Positions 26,067-34,925 are shown, numbered from the stretch's first letter. The stretch is 64,000 nucleotides of DNA from Reyranella humidisoli (GCF_019039055.1 NZ_JAHOPB010000001.1:3570001-3634000), one strand, 5' to 3'. A program made the numbers and translations. The notes: generated from the sequence alone by a model not told the origin.

Positions 26067-27107
26067 ATGCGCGGGAAAGTCCTGGTTACGGGTCACGATG
26101 GCTACATCGGGGCTGTACTCACACCCTCTCTTGTTCGCTCGGGCTACGACGTCGTCGGCTTGGACACCGGGTATTTCTCCAAGTGCCTGCTCGGGACCGA
26201 GCCGGCCAAGGTTCCGACCATCGCCAAGGACCTTCGCGACGTCGAGGCATCCGACCTGAAAGGCTTCGATGCGATAGTGCATCTCGGCGCGCTGAGCAAC
26301 GATCCGGTCGGAAACCTGAACAAGGGCTGGACCGAGGACATCAACTTCCACGCGTCGGTGCGACTCGCCAAGGCTGCCAAGCAGGCCGGCGTCCGGCGCT
26401 TCATCTTCTCCTCGTCCTGCATCATGTACGGTCTCTCGGAGGCCCAGTTCGTCGACGAGACGGCGCCGCTCAATCCCCAGACCGACTATGCACGCTCCAA
26501 GGTTCAGACCGAGGACGCGTTGCGGGAACTGGCCGACGAAAGTTTCTCGCCGGTCTATGTGCGCAACGGCACCGTCTACGGCCTCTCGCCGCGCCAGCGC
26601 CTCGACACCGTGCTGAACGCGTTCGTCGCGGAGGCCCTGACCACCGGCCATGTCACGATGCACAGCGACGGCGAGCCGTGGCGGCCGGTCGTTCACGTCG
26701 ACGATCTCGCGCGAACCTTTGCTCTGTATCTGTCCGCGCCCTTCGAGACCATCCACAACCAGGCCTTCAACAACGGCGCCGATCATCTCAACTACAAGAT
26801 CCGCACGATCGGCGAGGCGGCCGTGAAGGCCGTTCCCGGCGCCAAGCTGACGATCGAGGCGCGGCCGGGCGCGGACCAGCGCACCTACCGTGCGAGCTTC
26901 GCCAAGTTCGCCAAGACCTTCCCCGAGTTCAAGTTCGAGTGGACGCCGGAATCCGGCGCCGTCCAGCTCGCGGAGGCCTTTACCAGGGTCGGCCTCGACA
27001 AGGTCGCGGTGGCGAGCGGCAAGTTCATCCGTCTCAGCTGGCTGAGGCACCTGATCGACGACGGTCGACTGGACGAGAATCTGAAGTGGCGAGGCGTCAA
27101 TGGCTGA
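26067..27107 (+). CDS. NAD-dependent epimerase/dehydratase (extended SDR)
   Basis: 346 residues from ATG 26067, preceded by GGGGAGG. The Rossmann motif VLVTGHDGYIG opens the protein. FSSSCIMYG (catalytic Ser region) and YARSK (Tyr and Lys) are intact, and RPVVHVDDLARTF is the usual sugar-binding segment. It acts on a nucleotide sugar, plausibly as an epimerase or 4,6-dehydratase on the GDP-heptose made by its neighbours, but the reaction is inference. First gene of a long plus-strand run; overlaps the RmlC-like gene by eight bases. Confidence 0.85.
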   Translation: MRGKVLVTGHDGYIGAVLTPSLVRSGYDVVGLDTGYFSKCLLGTEPAKVPTIAKDLRDVEASDLKGFDAIVHLGALSNDPVGNLNKGWTEDINFHASVRLAKAAKQAGVRRFIFSSSCIMYGLSEAQFVDETAPLNPQTDYARSKVQTEDALRELADESFSPVYVRNGTVYGLSPRQRLDTVLNAFVAEALTTGHVTMHSDGEPWRPVVHVDDLARTFALYLSAPFETIHNQAFNNGADHLNYKIRTIGEAAVKAVPGAKLTIEARPGADQRTYRASFAKFAKTFPEFKFEWTPESGAVQLAEAFTRVGLDKVAVASGKFIRLSWLRHLIDDGRLDENLKWRGVNG

Positions 27108-27555
27108 GATCGATGGTGTGAAGGTCGTTCCGCTGCGCCAGATCGTCGATGAGCGCGGCAAGATCATGCACATGCTCAAGGCGACCGATCCGCACTTCAA
27201 GTCGTTCGGCGAGATCTACTTCTCCTGCGCATGGCCCGGCGTGGTGAAGGCCTGGCACATCCACCAGACGATGACCGTGAACAACGCGGTGATGGTCGGC
27301 CGTGCGAAGCTGGTGATGTACGATCTGCGCCCCGATTCGCCCACCAAGGGAACGCTCCAGGAGGTGTTCTTCGGCGAGGACAACTATGTCCTCGTGCAGA
27401 TCCCGCCCGGTATCGCCAACGGCTACAAGGCCTACGGTGACAAGATGGTGGTGATGGCCAATTGCGCCAGTGAACCGCACCGCCCGGACGAGATGCTGCG
27501 CCTGCCGCCCTTCACGCCGGAGATCCCGTACGATTGGGCCCTCAAGCATGGCTAG
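27100..27555 (+). CDS. RmlC-like nucleotide-sugar epimerase (cupin)
   Basis: 151 residues, shorter than the usual 180-residue RmlC. GVVKAWHIHQ matches the catalytic His block (RGLHYQ) of dTDP-4-dehydrorhamnose 3,5-epimerases, and IPPGIANGYKAYGDKMVVM matches the Tyr-containing block. MYDLRPDSPTKG is the DLR(x)SPT motif. A C3 and/or C5 epimerisation of a 4-keto nucleotide sugar is the likely reaction. In Campylobacter GDP-heptose pathways an RmlC-like epimerase plays this part, and the neighbours here suggest the same. It overlaps both flanking genes by eight bases. Confidence 0.83.
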   Translation: MAEIDGVKVVPLRQIVDERGKIMHMLKATDPHFKSFGEIYFSCAWPGVVKAWHIHQTMTVNNAVMVGRAKLVMYDLRPDSPTKGTLQEVFFGEDNYVLVQIPPGIANGYKAYGDKMVVMANCASEPHRPDEMLRLPPFTPEIPYDWALKHG

Positions 27556-28558
27556 ATCGTGGCGGCCGCCGCGGCTCGTCACGACAATGACACCGCTGCG
27601 CATCAGTTATATCGGCGGCGGCTCGGACATTGCAGATTTCTATGAGCAGGACCGTGGCGCCGTCGTCAGCACGGCGTGCGACAAGTACATCTATGTGACG
27701 GTGAAGGCGCACTCGCCGCTGTTCAACGAGGCGTATCGCATCAACTACTCCGTGACGGAGCACACCGATTCGCTGGACGACATCCGCAACGACATCGTGC
27801 GCGAGTGTCTGAAGCTGGTGTCCGTGCCGGCCCCGTTGCAGGTCAACATCGCGTCCGACCTGCCGGCCAATTCGGGACTGGCGTCATCCTCGGCCTTCGC
27901 GGTGGGGTTGCTTTATGCCCTGCATACGCTGAGGGGCGAGGATGTCTCGGCCGCCCAGCTGGCGGAAGAGGCTTGCACCGTCGAGATCGACCGGTTGGGT
28001 CATCCGATCGGCAAGCAGGACCAGTATGCGGCGGCGTTCGGGGGCCTCAACCTCATCCAGTTCCACCCCGGCGGCGCCGTCTCGATCGACCCGATCTCAA
28101 TCGGCGAGGATCGCCTTCGTGTCCTGTTCCGCGACAGCCTGGTCTTCTGGACGGGCATCCAGCGTGCTGCTGCGACGATCCTGACCGAGCAGCGAGCCAA
28201 GCTGGCCGACACCCGCCATCTCGTGGCAGCGATGCGCGACGACGCCATGGTGCTGCGGGACAGGTTGCGGGCGAACTGTACGGTCGCCGAGATCGGCGCG
28301 CTGCTCGACAGTAACTGGCGCCGCAAGCGCGAGCTCGCGAGCAGCATCTCCGAAGAACGCATCGACCGCTGGTACGAAGCGGCGCTGGCGGCCGGGGCGC
28401 ACGGTGGCAAACTGCTGGGTGCCGGAGGCGGGGGCTTCCTTCTGCTGCTGGCGCCGCCCGAGAAGCACGCAGCCATCAGGGCCGCCCTGGGCGAGCTCAC
28501 CGAGGTTCCGATGGCCTACGAACCCCGCGGCACCCGCGTCCTCTACGCGGTCTCCTGA
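27548..28558 (+). CDS. hddA: GHMP kinase, D-glycero-alpha-D-manno-heptose 7-phosphate kinase-like (HddA)
   Basis: 336 residues from ATG 27548, overlapping the upstream gene by eight bases; ATG 27587 (MTPLRISY) would give the canonical family N-terminus. Motifs are TPLRISYIGGGSD (motif 1), LPANSGLASSSA (ATP-binding motif 2) and GKLLGAGGGGFLLL (motif 3), all as in HddA. The enzyme phosphorylates heptose 7-phosphate at the anomeric carbon to the 1,7-bisphosphate, feeding the fused phosphatase/nucleotidyltransferase encoded at 24068-25285. The heptose assignment rests on both sequence pattern and context. Confidence 0.85.
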   Translation: MARSWRPPRLVTTMTPLRISYIGGGSDIADFYEQDRGAVVSTACDKYIYVTVKAHSPLFNEAYRINYSVTEHTDSLDDIRNDIVRECLKLVSVPAPLQVNIASDLPANSGLASSSAFAVGLLYALHTLRGEDVSAAQLAEEACTVEIDRLGHPIGKQDQYAAAFGGLNLIQFHPGGAVSIDPISIGEDRLRVLFRDSLVFWTGIQRAAATILTEQRAKLADTRHLVAAMRDDAMVLRDRLRANCTVAEIGALLDSNWRRKRELASSISEERIDRWYEAALAAGAHGGKLLGAGGGGFLLLLAPPEKHAAIRAALGELTEVPMAYEPRGTRVLYAVS

Positions 28559-28560
28559 CG

Positions 28561-29514
28561 ATGGATCTGGCAGGCCGGAGAATTCTGTTCACCGGCGGCG
28601 GCGGCATGATCGGCGCCAATCTTGTGCGCCATGCGCTCGGGGAGAAAGCCAGGGTCTTCGTCACGGCGCGTACGCCTGCGTGTCCGGCAAATCTTTCGGA
28701 ACTGGCGGGAAGCGTCGAGTGCCATCAAGCCGATCTGCGCGATCCCGAGGCAATCCAGCGCGCGGTCGACGCCGCGCAGCCGGAAATCGTCGTCCATCTC
28801 GCGGCCACGGCATTCAATCCGCCGCCGGCGGCGTCGGATCATGTCGACGTCAATGTGCGTGGCACGGCCAACCTTCTCCTGGCGCTGGCGGGGCAGAAGG
28901 ACGTCCGTTTCATCCAGGCCGGCAGCGGCGCCCAGTATGGCGATGGCGACGGGCTGAGGGAGGATGCGCCGGAGCGTCCGGCGAACTGGCTGGGGATGAC
29001 CAAGTCGGCTGCAGCGCAACTGGTCCATGGGGCAGGCCGTCTCTATGGATGGCGGACGGCGGAACTGCGGCTGTTTACGCCGTTCGGCCCGTGGGAGGGG
29101 CGGCATCGCCTGATCCCCCACGTGATCCTGTCCGCCCTGGCCGGCGACACCGTCACCATCCGGAATCCCCGACCCGAGCGGGATTTCGTCTATATCGGCG
29201 ACGTGGTCCGGGCATTCCACAATGCCATGACCCTGGACATTCCGGGCGGCTCGACCATCAACATCGCGTCGGGGCAGGGGCGGTCGGTGGGAGAGGTCGC
29301 GGGCGAAATCCTCGCCCTGATGGGCAAATCGGGGTGCCTTTCGGTTCAGCCGTCCGAGGTGCGCGCCGACGAGATCTGGCGGTGCAGCGCCGACATCTCC
29401 CGAGCCCGGGAAATGCTGGATTGGCGGCCAGAAGTGCCATTTTCCGAGGCATTGCGGCGCACAATCGATTGGTTTACTAACGCGCCCCAGCATACCAGCA
29501 GTATGCGATCGTAG
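28561..29514 (+). CDS. Extended SDR, nucleotide-sugar reductase/epimerase-like with atypical active site
   Basis: 317 residues starting two bases after hddA. The nucleotide-binding motif is ILFTGGGGMIG; sugar-binding blocks RDFVYIGDVVRAF and INIASGQG follow. The catalytic block reads NWLGMTK: the lysine is present but leucine stands at the position of the usual tyrosine of YxxxK. It therefore either uses another acid or has a non-catalytic or altered role. Context suggests reduction of a 4-keto-heptose intermediate, but the missing Tyr makes this uncertain. Confidence 0.8.
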   Translation: MDLAGRRILFTGGGGMIGANLVRHALGEKARVFVTARTPACPANLSELAGSVECHQADLRDPEAIQRAVDAAQPEIVVHLAATAFNPPPAASDHVDVNVRGTANLLLALAGQKDVRFIQAGSGAQYGDGDGLREDAPERPANWLGMTKSAAAQLVHGAGRLYGWRTAELRLFTPFGPWEGRHRLIPHVILSALAGDTVTIRNPRPERDFVYIGDVVRAFHNAMTLDIPGGSTINIASGQGRSVGEVAGEILALMGKSGCLSVQPSEVRADEIWRCSADISRAREMLDWRPEVPFSEALRRTIDWFTNAPQHTSSMRS

Positions 29515-29521
29515 GTGAAAC

Positions 29522-30745
29522 TTGGCGCGCTGCATCCTCTGTCAGTCAAGCGATGTCGAGGTCGTTCTCGACCTTGGGAAAATGGCCCTCGCCAACAAGT
29601 TTCTGACCAAGGCAGAGCTTGAAGCCGGTGAGCCGGCATACCCGTTGCGCCTCGCGCACTGCAATGAGTGCGGGCACGTCCAACTGCCCGATCGCGTGCC
29701 ACCGGCGGCGATGTTCGAGGACTATCTCTACATGTCCTCGCTGTCCGAGACGCTGGTGAATCATCTCCACGGGCTGGCCGCCGCCGTCGTCGACTGGGCG
29801 AAGCTCGCGCCGAACGCGCTGGTGCTGGATATCGGCTGCAACGACTGCACGCTTCTGGAGGGCTTCCGGACGCAGAAGATGAACGTCCTGGGCATGGACC
29901 CCGCCGTCAATCTTGCGCCGGTCGCGAAGAAGAAGGGCATCGAGGTCGTGAACGACTTCTTCGGCCTGGCTTCGGCGCGCAAGCTGCGCGAGCGCTTCGG
30001 ACCGGCCAAGGCGATCACCGCCACCAACGTGTTCCCGCATATTCCGGCGCTCGACGATTTCGTCGCCGGTCTGGACGTCATGCTCGACACCGACGGCGTG
30101 TTCGTCGTCGAGGCGCACTACCTGCTGGATCTGCTCGACCAGGCCGCCTTCGACACGATCTACCACGAGCATGTCTCCTACTGGTCGCTCGACGCGATGC
30201 AGAAGCTGTTCAATCCGCGCGGCTTCGAGGTGGTCGATTGCAGGCGCCTGCCGATCCATCACGGCCAGCTGCGGGCCTTCATCCAGCGCAAGGGCGTGCG
30301 CCCGGTTTCGGCTGCCGTCACGGCTCAACTTGCGCAGGAGCGCGAGTATGGAGTGCCGGGACGTGAGCCTCTCGATAAGCTGGCCGCACAGGCCCATCAG
30401 GTGCGGCAGCAGCTGCGGAGCACGCTCGACGAACTGAAGGGCAAGGGCATGAAGGTCGCGGGTTACGGCGCCCCGGCCAAGGGCAGCACGCTGCTCACCT
30501 TTGCCGGCGTCAATTCCGGCGACCTCGAATGGATTGCCGACCGCAGCCCGCTCAAGCAGGGCCGCTACACGCCCGACAGCCACATACCGGTCGTGCCGGC
30601 GGAACGGATCCTCGAGGAACAGCCGGATTACCTGCTGGTGCTGGCCTGGAATTTCGTCGACGAGATTGTCCGGCAGCAGGCCGAATACAGAAGCCGCGGA
30701 GGGAAGTTCATCTTGCCGGTCCCCGAAGTGAAGATCCTGCAATGA
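29522..30745 (+). CDS. Nucleotide-sugar C-methyltransferase (TylC3-like)
   Basis: 407 residues from a TTG start with AGGTGA four bases upstream. The three-part architecture of sugar C-methyltransferases is visible: an N-terminal zinc site (CILC then HCNECGH), a central SAM domain VLDIGCNDCTLLEGF with EAHYLLDLL and FDTIYHEHVSYW, and a C-terminal domain with VAGYGAPAKGSTLL. Such enzymes methylate a ring carbon next to a keto group, producing branched sugars. The presence of Tyr-His-Glu-His in the YHEHVSYW block matches catalytic members. Its last four bases are shared with the next gene (ATGA). Confidence 0.85.
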   Translation: MARCILCQSSDVEVVLDLGKMALANKFLTKAELEAGEPAYPLRLAHCNECGHVQLPDRVPPAAMFEDYLYMSSLSETLVNHLHGLAAAVVDWAKLAPNALVLDIGCNDCTLLEGFRTQKMNVLGMDPAVNLAPVAKKKGIEVVNDFFGLASARKLRERFGPAKAITATNVFPHIPALDDFVAGLDVMLDTDGVFVVEAHYLLDLLDQAAFDTIYHEHVSYWSLDAMQKLFNPRGFEVVDCRRLPIHHGQLRAFIQRKGVRPVSAAVTAQLAQEREYGVPGREPLDKLAAQAHQVRQQLRSTLDELKGKGMKVAGYGAPAKGSTLLTFAGVNSGDLEWIADRSPLKQGRYTPDSHIPVVPAERILEEQPDYLLVLAWNFVDEIVRQQAEYRSRGGKFILPVPEVKILQ

Positions 30746-31491
30746 AGTCCGTATACGCGCCGCCGAGCTCGCAGATCGTCCTGCGCCGCGACGGTCAGGA
30801 GATCACCTGCGATCTCTATTCACCGGAAGGCCGCGAGCTGCTCGCGGCGCTCTGGCTGAAGGTATCGGCGCACAATCGCCGCATGTACGAGCCGCGCTGG
30901 CTGGGCGTCCAGATCATCCAGCTTCCCGAAGACGTCGTGGCGATGCAGGAGCTTCTCTGGACCGTGCGGCCCGACGTGATCGTCGAGACCGGCATCGCCC
31001 ATGGCGGTTCACTGGTGCTGTCGGCCTCCATCCTCGAGTTGATCGGCGAGGGGCGGGTGATCGGCATCGACGTCGACATCCGCAAGCACAATCGCGAGAT
31101 CATCGACGCGCATCCGCTGCGTCACAGGATGGAACTGATCGAGGGAAGCTCGATCGATCCGGCGATCGTGGCCAAGGTCCGCGCGTCGGTCGGCGATGCC
31201 AAGCGGGTGCTTGTCACCCTCGATTCCAACCACACCGCCGCGCATGTGGCGGCCGAGCTGGAAGCCTATGCACCGATGGTGACGCTCGACAGCTACATCG
31301 TCGCCATGGACGGCGCGCAGGCGCATGTCGGGGATATTCCGGCGGCGAAACCGGGCTGGGCCGACGATCATCCGCTCCAGGCGATCGACCAGTTCCTGGC
31401 AAAGCATCCCGAATTCGTCGTCGATCCCCACTATGAGCGGATGGACATCACGTCCTCGCCCGGCGGCTTCCTGCGCCGGGTGAAAGCGTAG
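30742..31491 (+). CDS. Cephalosporin hydroxylase-like (CmcI family) methyltransferase fold protein
   Basis: 249 residues from an ATG sharing four bases with the upstream stop. IVETGIAHGGSLVLSASIL is the SAM-binding loop, VIGIDVDIRKHNR follows it, and DSNHTAAHVAAELEAYAPMV is the CmcI-family signature. Despite the family name, the fold is a Rossmann methyltransferase; members occur in LPS and antibiotic clusters. A sugar O-methyltransferase is the most likely role here. Position between a C-methyltransferase and an SDR points to late tailoring of one nucleotide sugar. Confidence 0.8.
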   Translation: MKSVYAPPSSQIVLRRDGQEITCDLYSPEGRELLAALWLKVSAHNRRMYEPRWLGVQIIQLPEDVVAMQELLWTVRPDVIVETGIAHGGSLVLSASILELIGEGRVIGIDVDIRKHNREIIDAHPLRHRMELIEGSSIDPAIVAKVRASVGDAKRVLVTLDSNHTAAHVAAELEAYAPMVTLDSYIVAMDGAQAHVGDIPAAKPGWADDHPLQAIDQFLAKHPEFVVDPHYERMDITSSPGGFLRRVKA

Positions 31492-31505
31492 AGCGTGGAT
31501 TGAAA

Positions 31506-32393
31506 ATGAAAGTCGTCATCACGGGCTCGCAAAGCTTCATCGGCAAGGTTCTGGAGACGACGCTCACGGCGCAGGGGCACGAGGTCTACGGCCTCGACTC
31601 GGTGGCGCCCGATGGCGCGCACAGCATCGCCGCTGACATCCGCGATCCGGCGCTTGCCGATCGGCTGCCGGAGATGGATGCGATGGTCCACCTCGCGGCG
31701 ATTTCCCGCGAGCCCGATTGCGCGGCCGATCCGCGGCTGGCCTTCGACGTGAACGTGACGGGCACGGCCAATCTGCTCATGGCGGCGCGCAAGCGCAACG
31801 CGCGTCAGGTCATCTTCGCTTCATCCGAATGGGTGTACGGCGACGTCGCCAACGACGCGGTGCAATCGGAAGACACCGTGATCGATCCGGCGGCGGTTCG
31901 GAACGAATATGCCGCGACCAAGATCGCTGGCGAGATGGCGCTCAACGTTGCGGTGCGGCGCGGCCTCGAAGGCGGGACCGTGCTGCGATTCGGCATCGTC
32001 TATGGACCGCGGAAGGCCAACTGGTCGGCGGTCGAGGCGCTGGTGAACACGGCGCGGACGAGCGACACGGTGGCGGTTGGCAGCCTCGCGACGGCGCGCC
32101 GCTTCATCCATGTGCGGGACATCGCCTCGGGGATTACCGCCGCGCTGGGCCGCCGCGGCTTCGAGATCTTCAATCTGGCCGGCGACCGGCTCGTGACCCT
32201 CGGCGACGTGATCGAGGCGGCCCGCAGCCGGCTCGGCAAGCAGCTGCAGGTGACCGAGCGCGACGCCTCGGCGATCAGCATCAGGAACCCGGTGAATGAC
32301 AAAGTGAAGCGCGAGCTTCGCTGGGCGCCGCAGACTTCTCTGGAGACCGGGGTCGCGGAACTGCTCGAGTATTTCCGGGAAGGGGAGAAGTAG
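31506..32393 (+). CDS. NAD-dependent epimerase/dehydratase (extended SDR)
   Basis: 295 residues from ATG 31506. VVITGSQSFIGKVL is the Rossmann motif, FASSEWVYGD the serine region and YAATK an intact catalytic Tyr-Lys pair, with RRFIHVRDIASG downstream. It is a nucleotide-sugar SDR of undefined reaction, one of three in this operon. It lies five bases before the transketolase N-terminal gene, an association that may link it to the product of that enzyme. Confidence 0.85.
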   Translation: MKVVITGSQSFIGKVLETTLTAQGHEVYGLDSVAPDGAHSIAADIRDPALADRLPEMDAMVHLAAISREPDCAADPRLAFDVNVTGTANLLMAARKRNARQVIFASSEWVYGDVANDAVQSEDTVIDPAAVRNEYAATKIAGEMALNVAVRRGLEGGTVLRFGIVYGPRKANWSAVEALVNTARTSDTVAVGSLATARRFIHVRDIASGITAALGRRGFEIFNLAGDRLVTLGDVIEAARSRLGKQLQVTERDASAISIRNPVNDKVKRELRWAPQTSLETGVAELLEYFREGEK

Positions 32394-32397
32394 TCCG

Positions 32398-33213
32398 ATG
32401 ACGGCGCGTCCCAACCTTCCAGATCCGGCGGACGTTCGCCGCACGATCTTGAAGATCCTGTTCGAAGGACAGGCCAGCCATCTCGGCACGTCGATGTCGA
32501 TGGTCGAGATTCTCATTGCGGCCTACGGCGCCTGCGACGTCGGCGCGATCCGGCGCGGCGAGAACGGCCGCGACCGGGTGTTCGTCAGCAAGGGCCATGG
32601 GGCGGCCTGCACCTATTCGGTGATGCACCATTTCGGCCTGCTCGATGCAGCGACCATCGCGACTTACCACAAGAATGGCAGCGTGCTGGCGGGCCATGTC
32701 AGCCATGCCGTCGCGGGTGTCGAGCATTCGACCGGAGCGCTGGGTCACGGCCTTCCCGTGGCGGTCGGCGCGGCGATCGGGTTGCGTTCGAAGGGGTTCG
32801 ACGATGCGCTCGTCTTCTGCGTGATGGGCGACGGCGAAATCCAGGAAGGCGCGGTCTGGGAGGCCCTGATGCTGGCCCACCACCAGAAGCTCAACCGGCT
32901 CATCCCGATCGTCGACAACAACCGAATATCGAGCATCAAGGCGACGAAGGAGGTCATCAACCTCGAGCCGCTCGCGGATCGCTTCCGCGGCTTCGGCTTT
33001 GCCGTGCACGACATCGACGGCCACGACCTCGCGGCGTTGACCAACGCGATCGCCACCATACGAGCGGGCGACAAGCCGAGCGTCATCGTCGCCAACACGA
33101 CCAAGGGCAAGGGCGTGCCGTTTGCCGAGAACCAGCCCATCTGGCACTACCGGTCGCTCAATCAGGAGACCTACGATCAGGCCGTCGCGGCGCTGAAGGG
33201 AGGCGTGTCGTGA
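32398..33213 (+). CDS. Transketolase-like protein, N-terminal (TPP-binding) half
   Basis: 271 residues. The thiamine diphosphate motif is GDGEIQEGAVWEAL through IVDNN (GDG-x(n)-NN), preceded by STGALGHGLPVAVGAAIG and VSKGHGAACTYSVM. This matches only the first domain of transketolase; the pyrimidine-binding domain is on the next gene, which overlaps by four bases (GTGA). Together they should make a heteromeric ketol-transferring enzyme. Placement within sugar-nucleotide genes suggests it acts on an activated sugar or makes a pathway precursor, rather than serving the pentose phosphate pathway. Confidence 0.9.
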   Translation: MTARPNLPDPADVRRTILKILFEGQASHLGTSMSMVEILIAAYGACDVGAIRRGENGRDRVFVSKGHGAACTYSVMHHFGLLDAATIATYHKNGSVLAGHVSHAVAGVEHSTGALGHGLPVAVGAAIGLRSKGFDDALVFCVMGDGEIQEGAVWEALMLAHHQKLNRLIPIVDNNRISSIKATKEVINLEPLADRFRGFGFAVHDIDGHDLAALTNAIATIRAGDKPSVIVANTTKGKGVPFAENQPIWHYRSLNQETYDQAVAALKGGVS

Positions 33214-34106
33214 GAGGCAAGATCCTCAATGCGCTTCTCGCCCGCATGAAGACGGACGAGCGCCTGTTCTTCCTGACCGGCGACATGGGCATCAACCTGG
33301 TCGAGCCGATCGAGGAGGCCTTTCCCAAGCGCTTCCTCAACGTGGGCATTGCCGAGCAGAATCTGATCGGGGTGGCGGCGGGCCTGTGCAACCTGGGTTT
33401 CCTGCCGGTCGTCTACACGATCTCGAACTTCCTCATCCATCGCTGCCTCGAGCAGATCCGCGACGACGTCGTCCTGCACGAGAACAAGGTCATCCTGCTG
33501 GGGACGTCCGCCGGCTTCGACAATGCGCCGCTCGGGCCGACTCATCATATCGTCGACGAGTGGGGCATGCTGAAAGGCCTGCCGGGTATCGACGTCTATG
33601 CCACCTCGTCGGTGGAGTTCGCGGAAAAGGCCCTCGATCTGGTCATCGCGCGCGAGAAATCGGCGTACATCCGCATCGCCAAGGGCATGCCGTCCATTCC
33701 CGGCGCCGACGGCGATTTTCTTTATCTCGAAGGCGAAAAGGGCGCGCCGCTGCTCGTCTCCTACGGCAGCCTCGTCCAGGAATGCATGAAGGCGAAGCAG
33801 TCCCGCCCCGAGCTGGGCGTTCTGGTCATGAACAAGATCCACACCCTGGACGCGGCCAAGCTGTCGCCCTTGTTCGCGAAGCACGACCGCGTCCTCGTCG
33901 TGGAGGATCATTTCTCCACGACCGGCCTCTACGCCTCCGTCTGCCAGCTCGCCGTGGAGCAGGGCCTTCACCTCGCCGTGGAGCCCGTCGCACCCGAGGG
34001 ATATTCGCTGAAGGTCGGGCAGTCCTCGGATTTCTACCATCGGCTCTTTTCGCTCGATTCTGCCGGCATTCTGGATCGACTGGCAGGATCGCCGCCCAAG
34101 GGGTGA
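33210..34106 (+). CDS. Transketolase-like protein, C-terminal half
   Basis: 298 residues from GTG 33210. It contains the pyrimidine-binding domain with FLNVGIAEQNLIGVAAGL, whose glutamate activates the thiazolium cofactor, and the C-terminal transketolase fold (LLVSYGSLVQECMKAK, RVLVVEDHFSTTGL). It is similar in plan to the beta-type half of split transketolases and DXS-like enzymes. Obligate partner of the product of 32398-33213. The following methyltransferase gene starts three bases after its stop. Confidence 0.9.
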   Translation: MRGKILNALLARMKTDERLFFLTGDMGINLVEPIEEAFPKRFLNVGIAEQNLIGVAAGLCNLGFLPVVYTISNFLIHRCLEQIRDDVVLHENKVILLGTSAGFDNAPLGPTHHIVDEWGMLKGLPGIDVYATSSVEFAEKALDLVIAREKSAYIRIAKGMPSIPGADGDFLYLEGEKGAPLLVSYGSLVQECMKAKQSRPELGVLVMNKIHTLDAAKLSPLFAKHDRVLVVEDHFSTTGLYASVCQLAVEQGLHLAVEPVAPEGYSLKVGQSSDFYHRLFSLDSAGILDRLAGSPPKG

Positions 34107-34109
34107 GAC

Positions 34110-34925
34110 ATGGACATCATCGACACCCGCAAGTGCAATCTCTGGAATCTCGACCGCCTTGCCGATTACCTGAGCATCGGTCCGGATGTCCTGCGCGGCT
34201 ACTACGACGAGATCTCTGAAGACGAAGAGTTCCTGTCAGGCATCAATACTCGGCTGCGCAAGGTGCGTGAGGAGTACGGCTTCACCAAGGGGATTTTCGC
34301 GCGCGAGCGGATCGATTCGGCTGACTGGTTCGCCTTCGAGCGCATCCTGATCTACGTATTGGTCCGCCACCTCAAGCCGGAAGCGGTTTTGGAAACCGGC
34401 GTCTACTATGGCGGCAACACGTCATTTCTCCTCGCGGGTCTACACCGCAATGGGAAGGGGCGCCTCGTCTCGATCGACCTTCCCGACTCGGCAATCCGCG
34501 CGGGCGTGTCCGCTAAAACTGCGCAGCGTCACCCACTGGTCGGCGACTCCGAGTTCTACGAGCCGAAGATGAAGCCGGGCTTCATTGTTCCTGAGTATTT
34601 GAAGGCACATTGGGAGTTTGTCGAAGGCGATAGCATTTCGACGATCCCCACGAGAACAGAGAAATTCGAACTCTACCTTCACGACAGCGATCACTCCATG
34701 GGCTTCCTAACGGCGGAGGCCGAGGCGGCGTGGCCCAAACTTGCCCAGGATGCGGTGGTCGTCGTCGATGATATTGATTGGTCGAATGGCTTTTTTGCCT
34801 TGTGTATCAGGAAGAAGCTTTGTCCGGTTCTGTTCACCGACAACGGAAAAGACAACTTGAGGGTCCGTACAGGGCTTGTGAAATTGGATCACCCACGCAA
34901 CCTCGATCCAGCCTTCGTAGGTTAG
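34110..34925 (+). CDS. Class I SAM-dependent methyltransferase-like protein
   Basis: 271 residues. The SAM loop is AVLETGVYYGGNTSFLLAGL, followed by GRLVSIDLPDSA and YLHDSDHSMGFLTAEAEAAW, the DxDH pattern of the Methyltransf_24 / macrocin O-methyltransferase-like group. Probably an O-methyltransferase for a sugar hydroxyl. G+C falls within the gene from the local norm to near 50% towards its 3' end, and stays low through the next genes, hinting at a join between DNA of different origin. The 87-base gap after it has no gene. Confidence 0.75.
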   Translation: MDIIDTRKCNLWNLDRLADYLSIGPDVLRGYYDEISEDEEFLSGINTRLRKVREEYGFTKGIFARERIDSADWFAFERILIYVLVRHLKPEAVLETGVYYGGNTSFLLAGLHRNGKGRLVSIDLPDSAIRAGVSAKTAQRHPLVGDSEFYEPKMKPGFIVPEYLKAHWEFVEGDSISTIPTRTEKFELYLHDSDHSMGFLTAEAEAAWPKLAQDAVVVVDDIDWSNGFFALCIRKKLCPVLFTDNGKDNLRVRTGLVKLDHPRNLDPAFVG

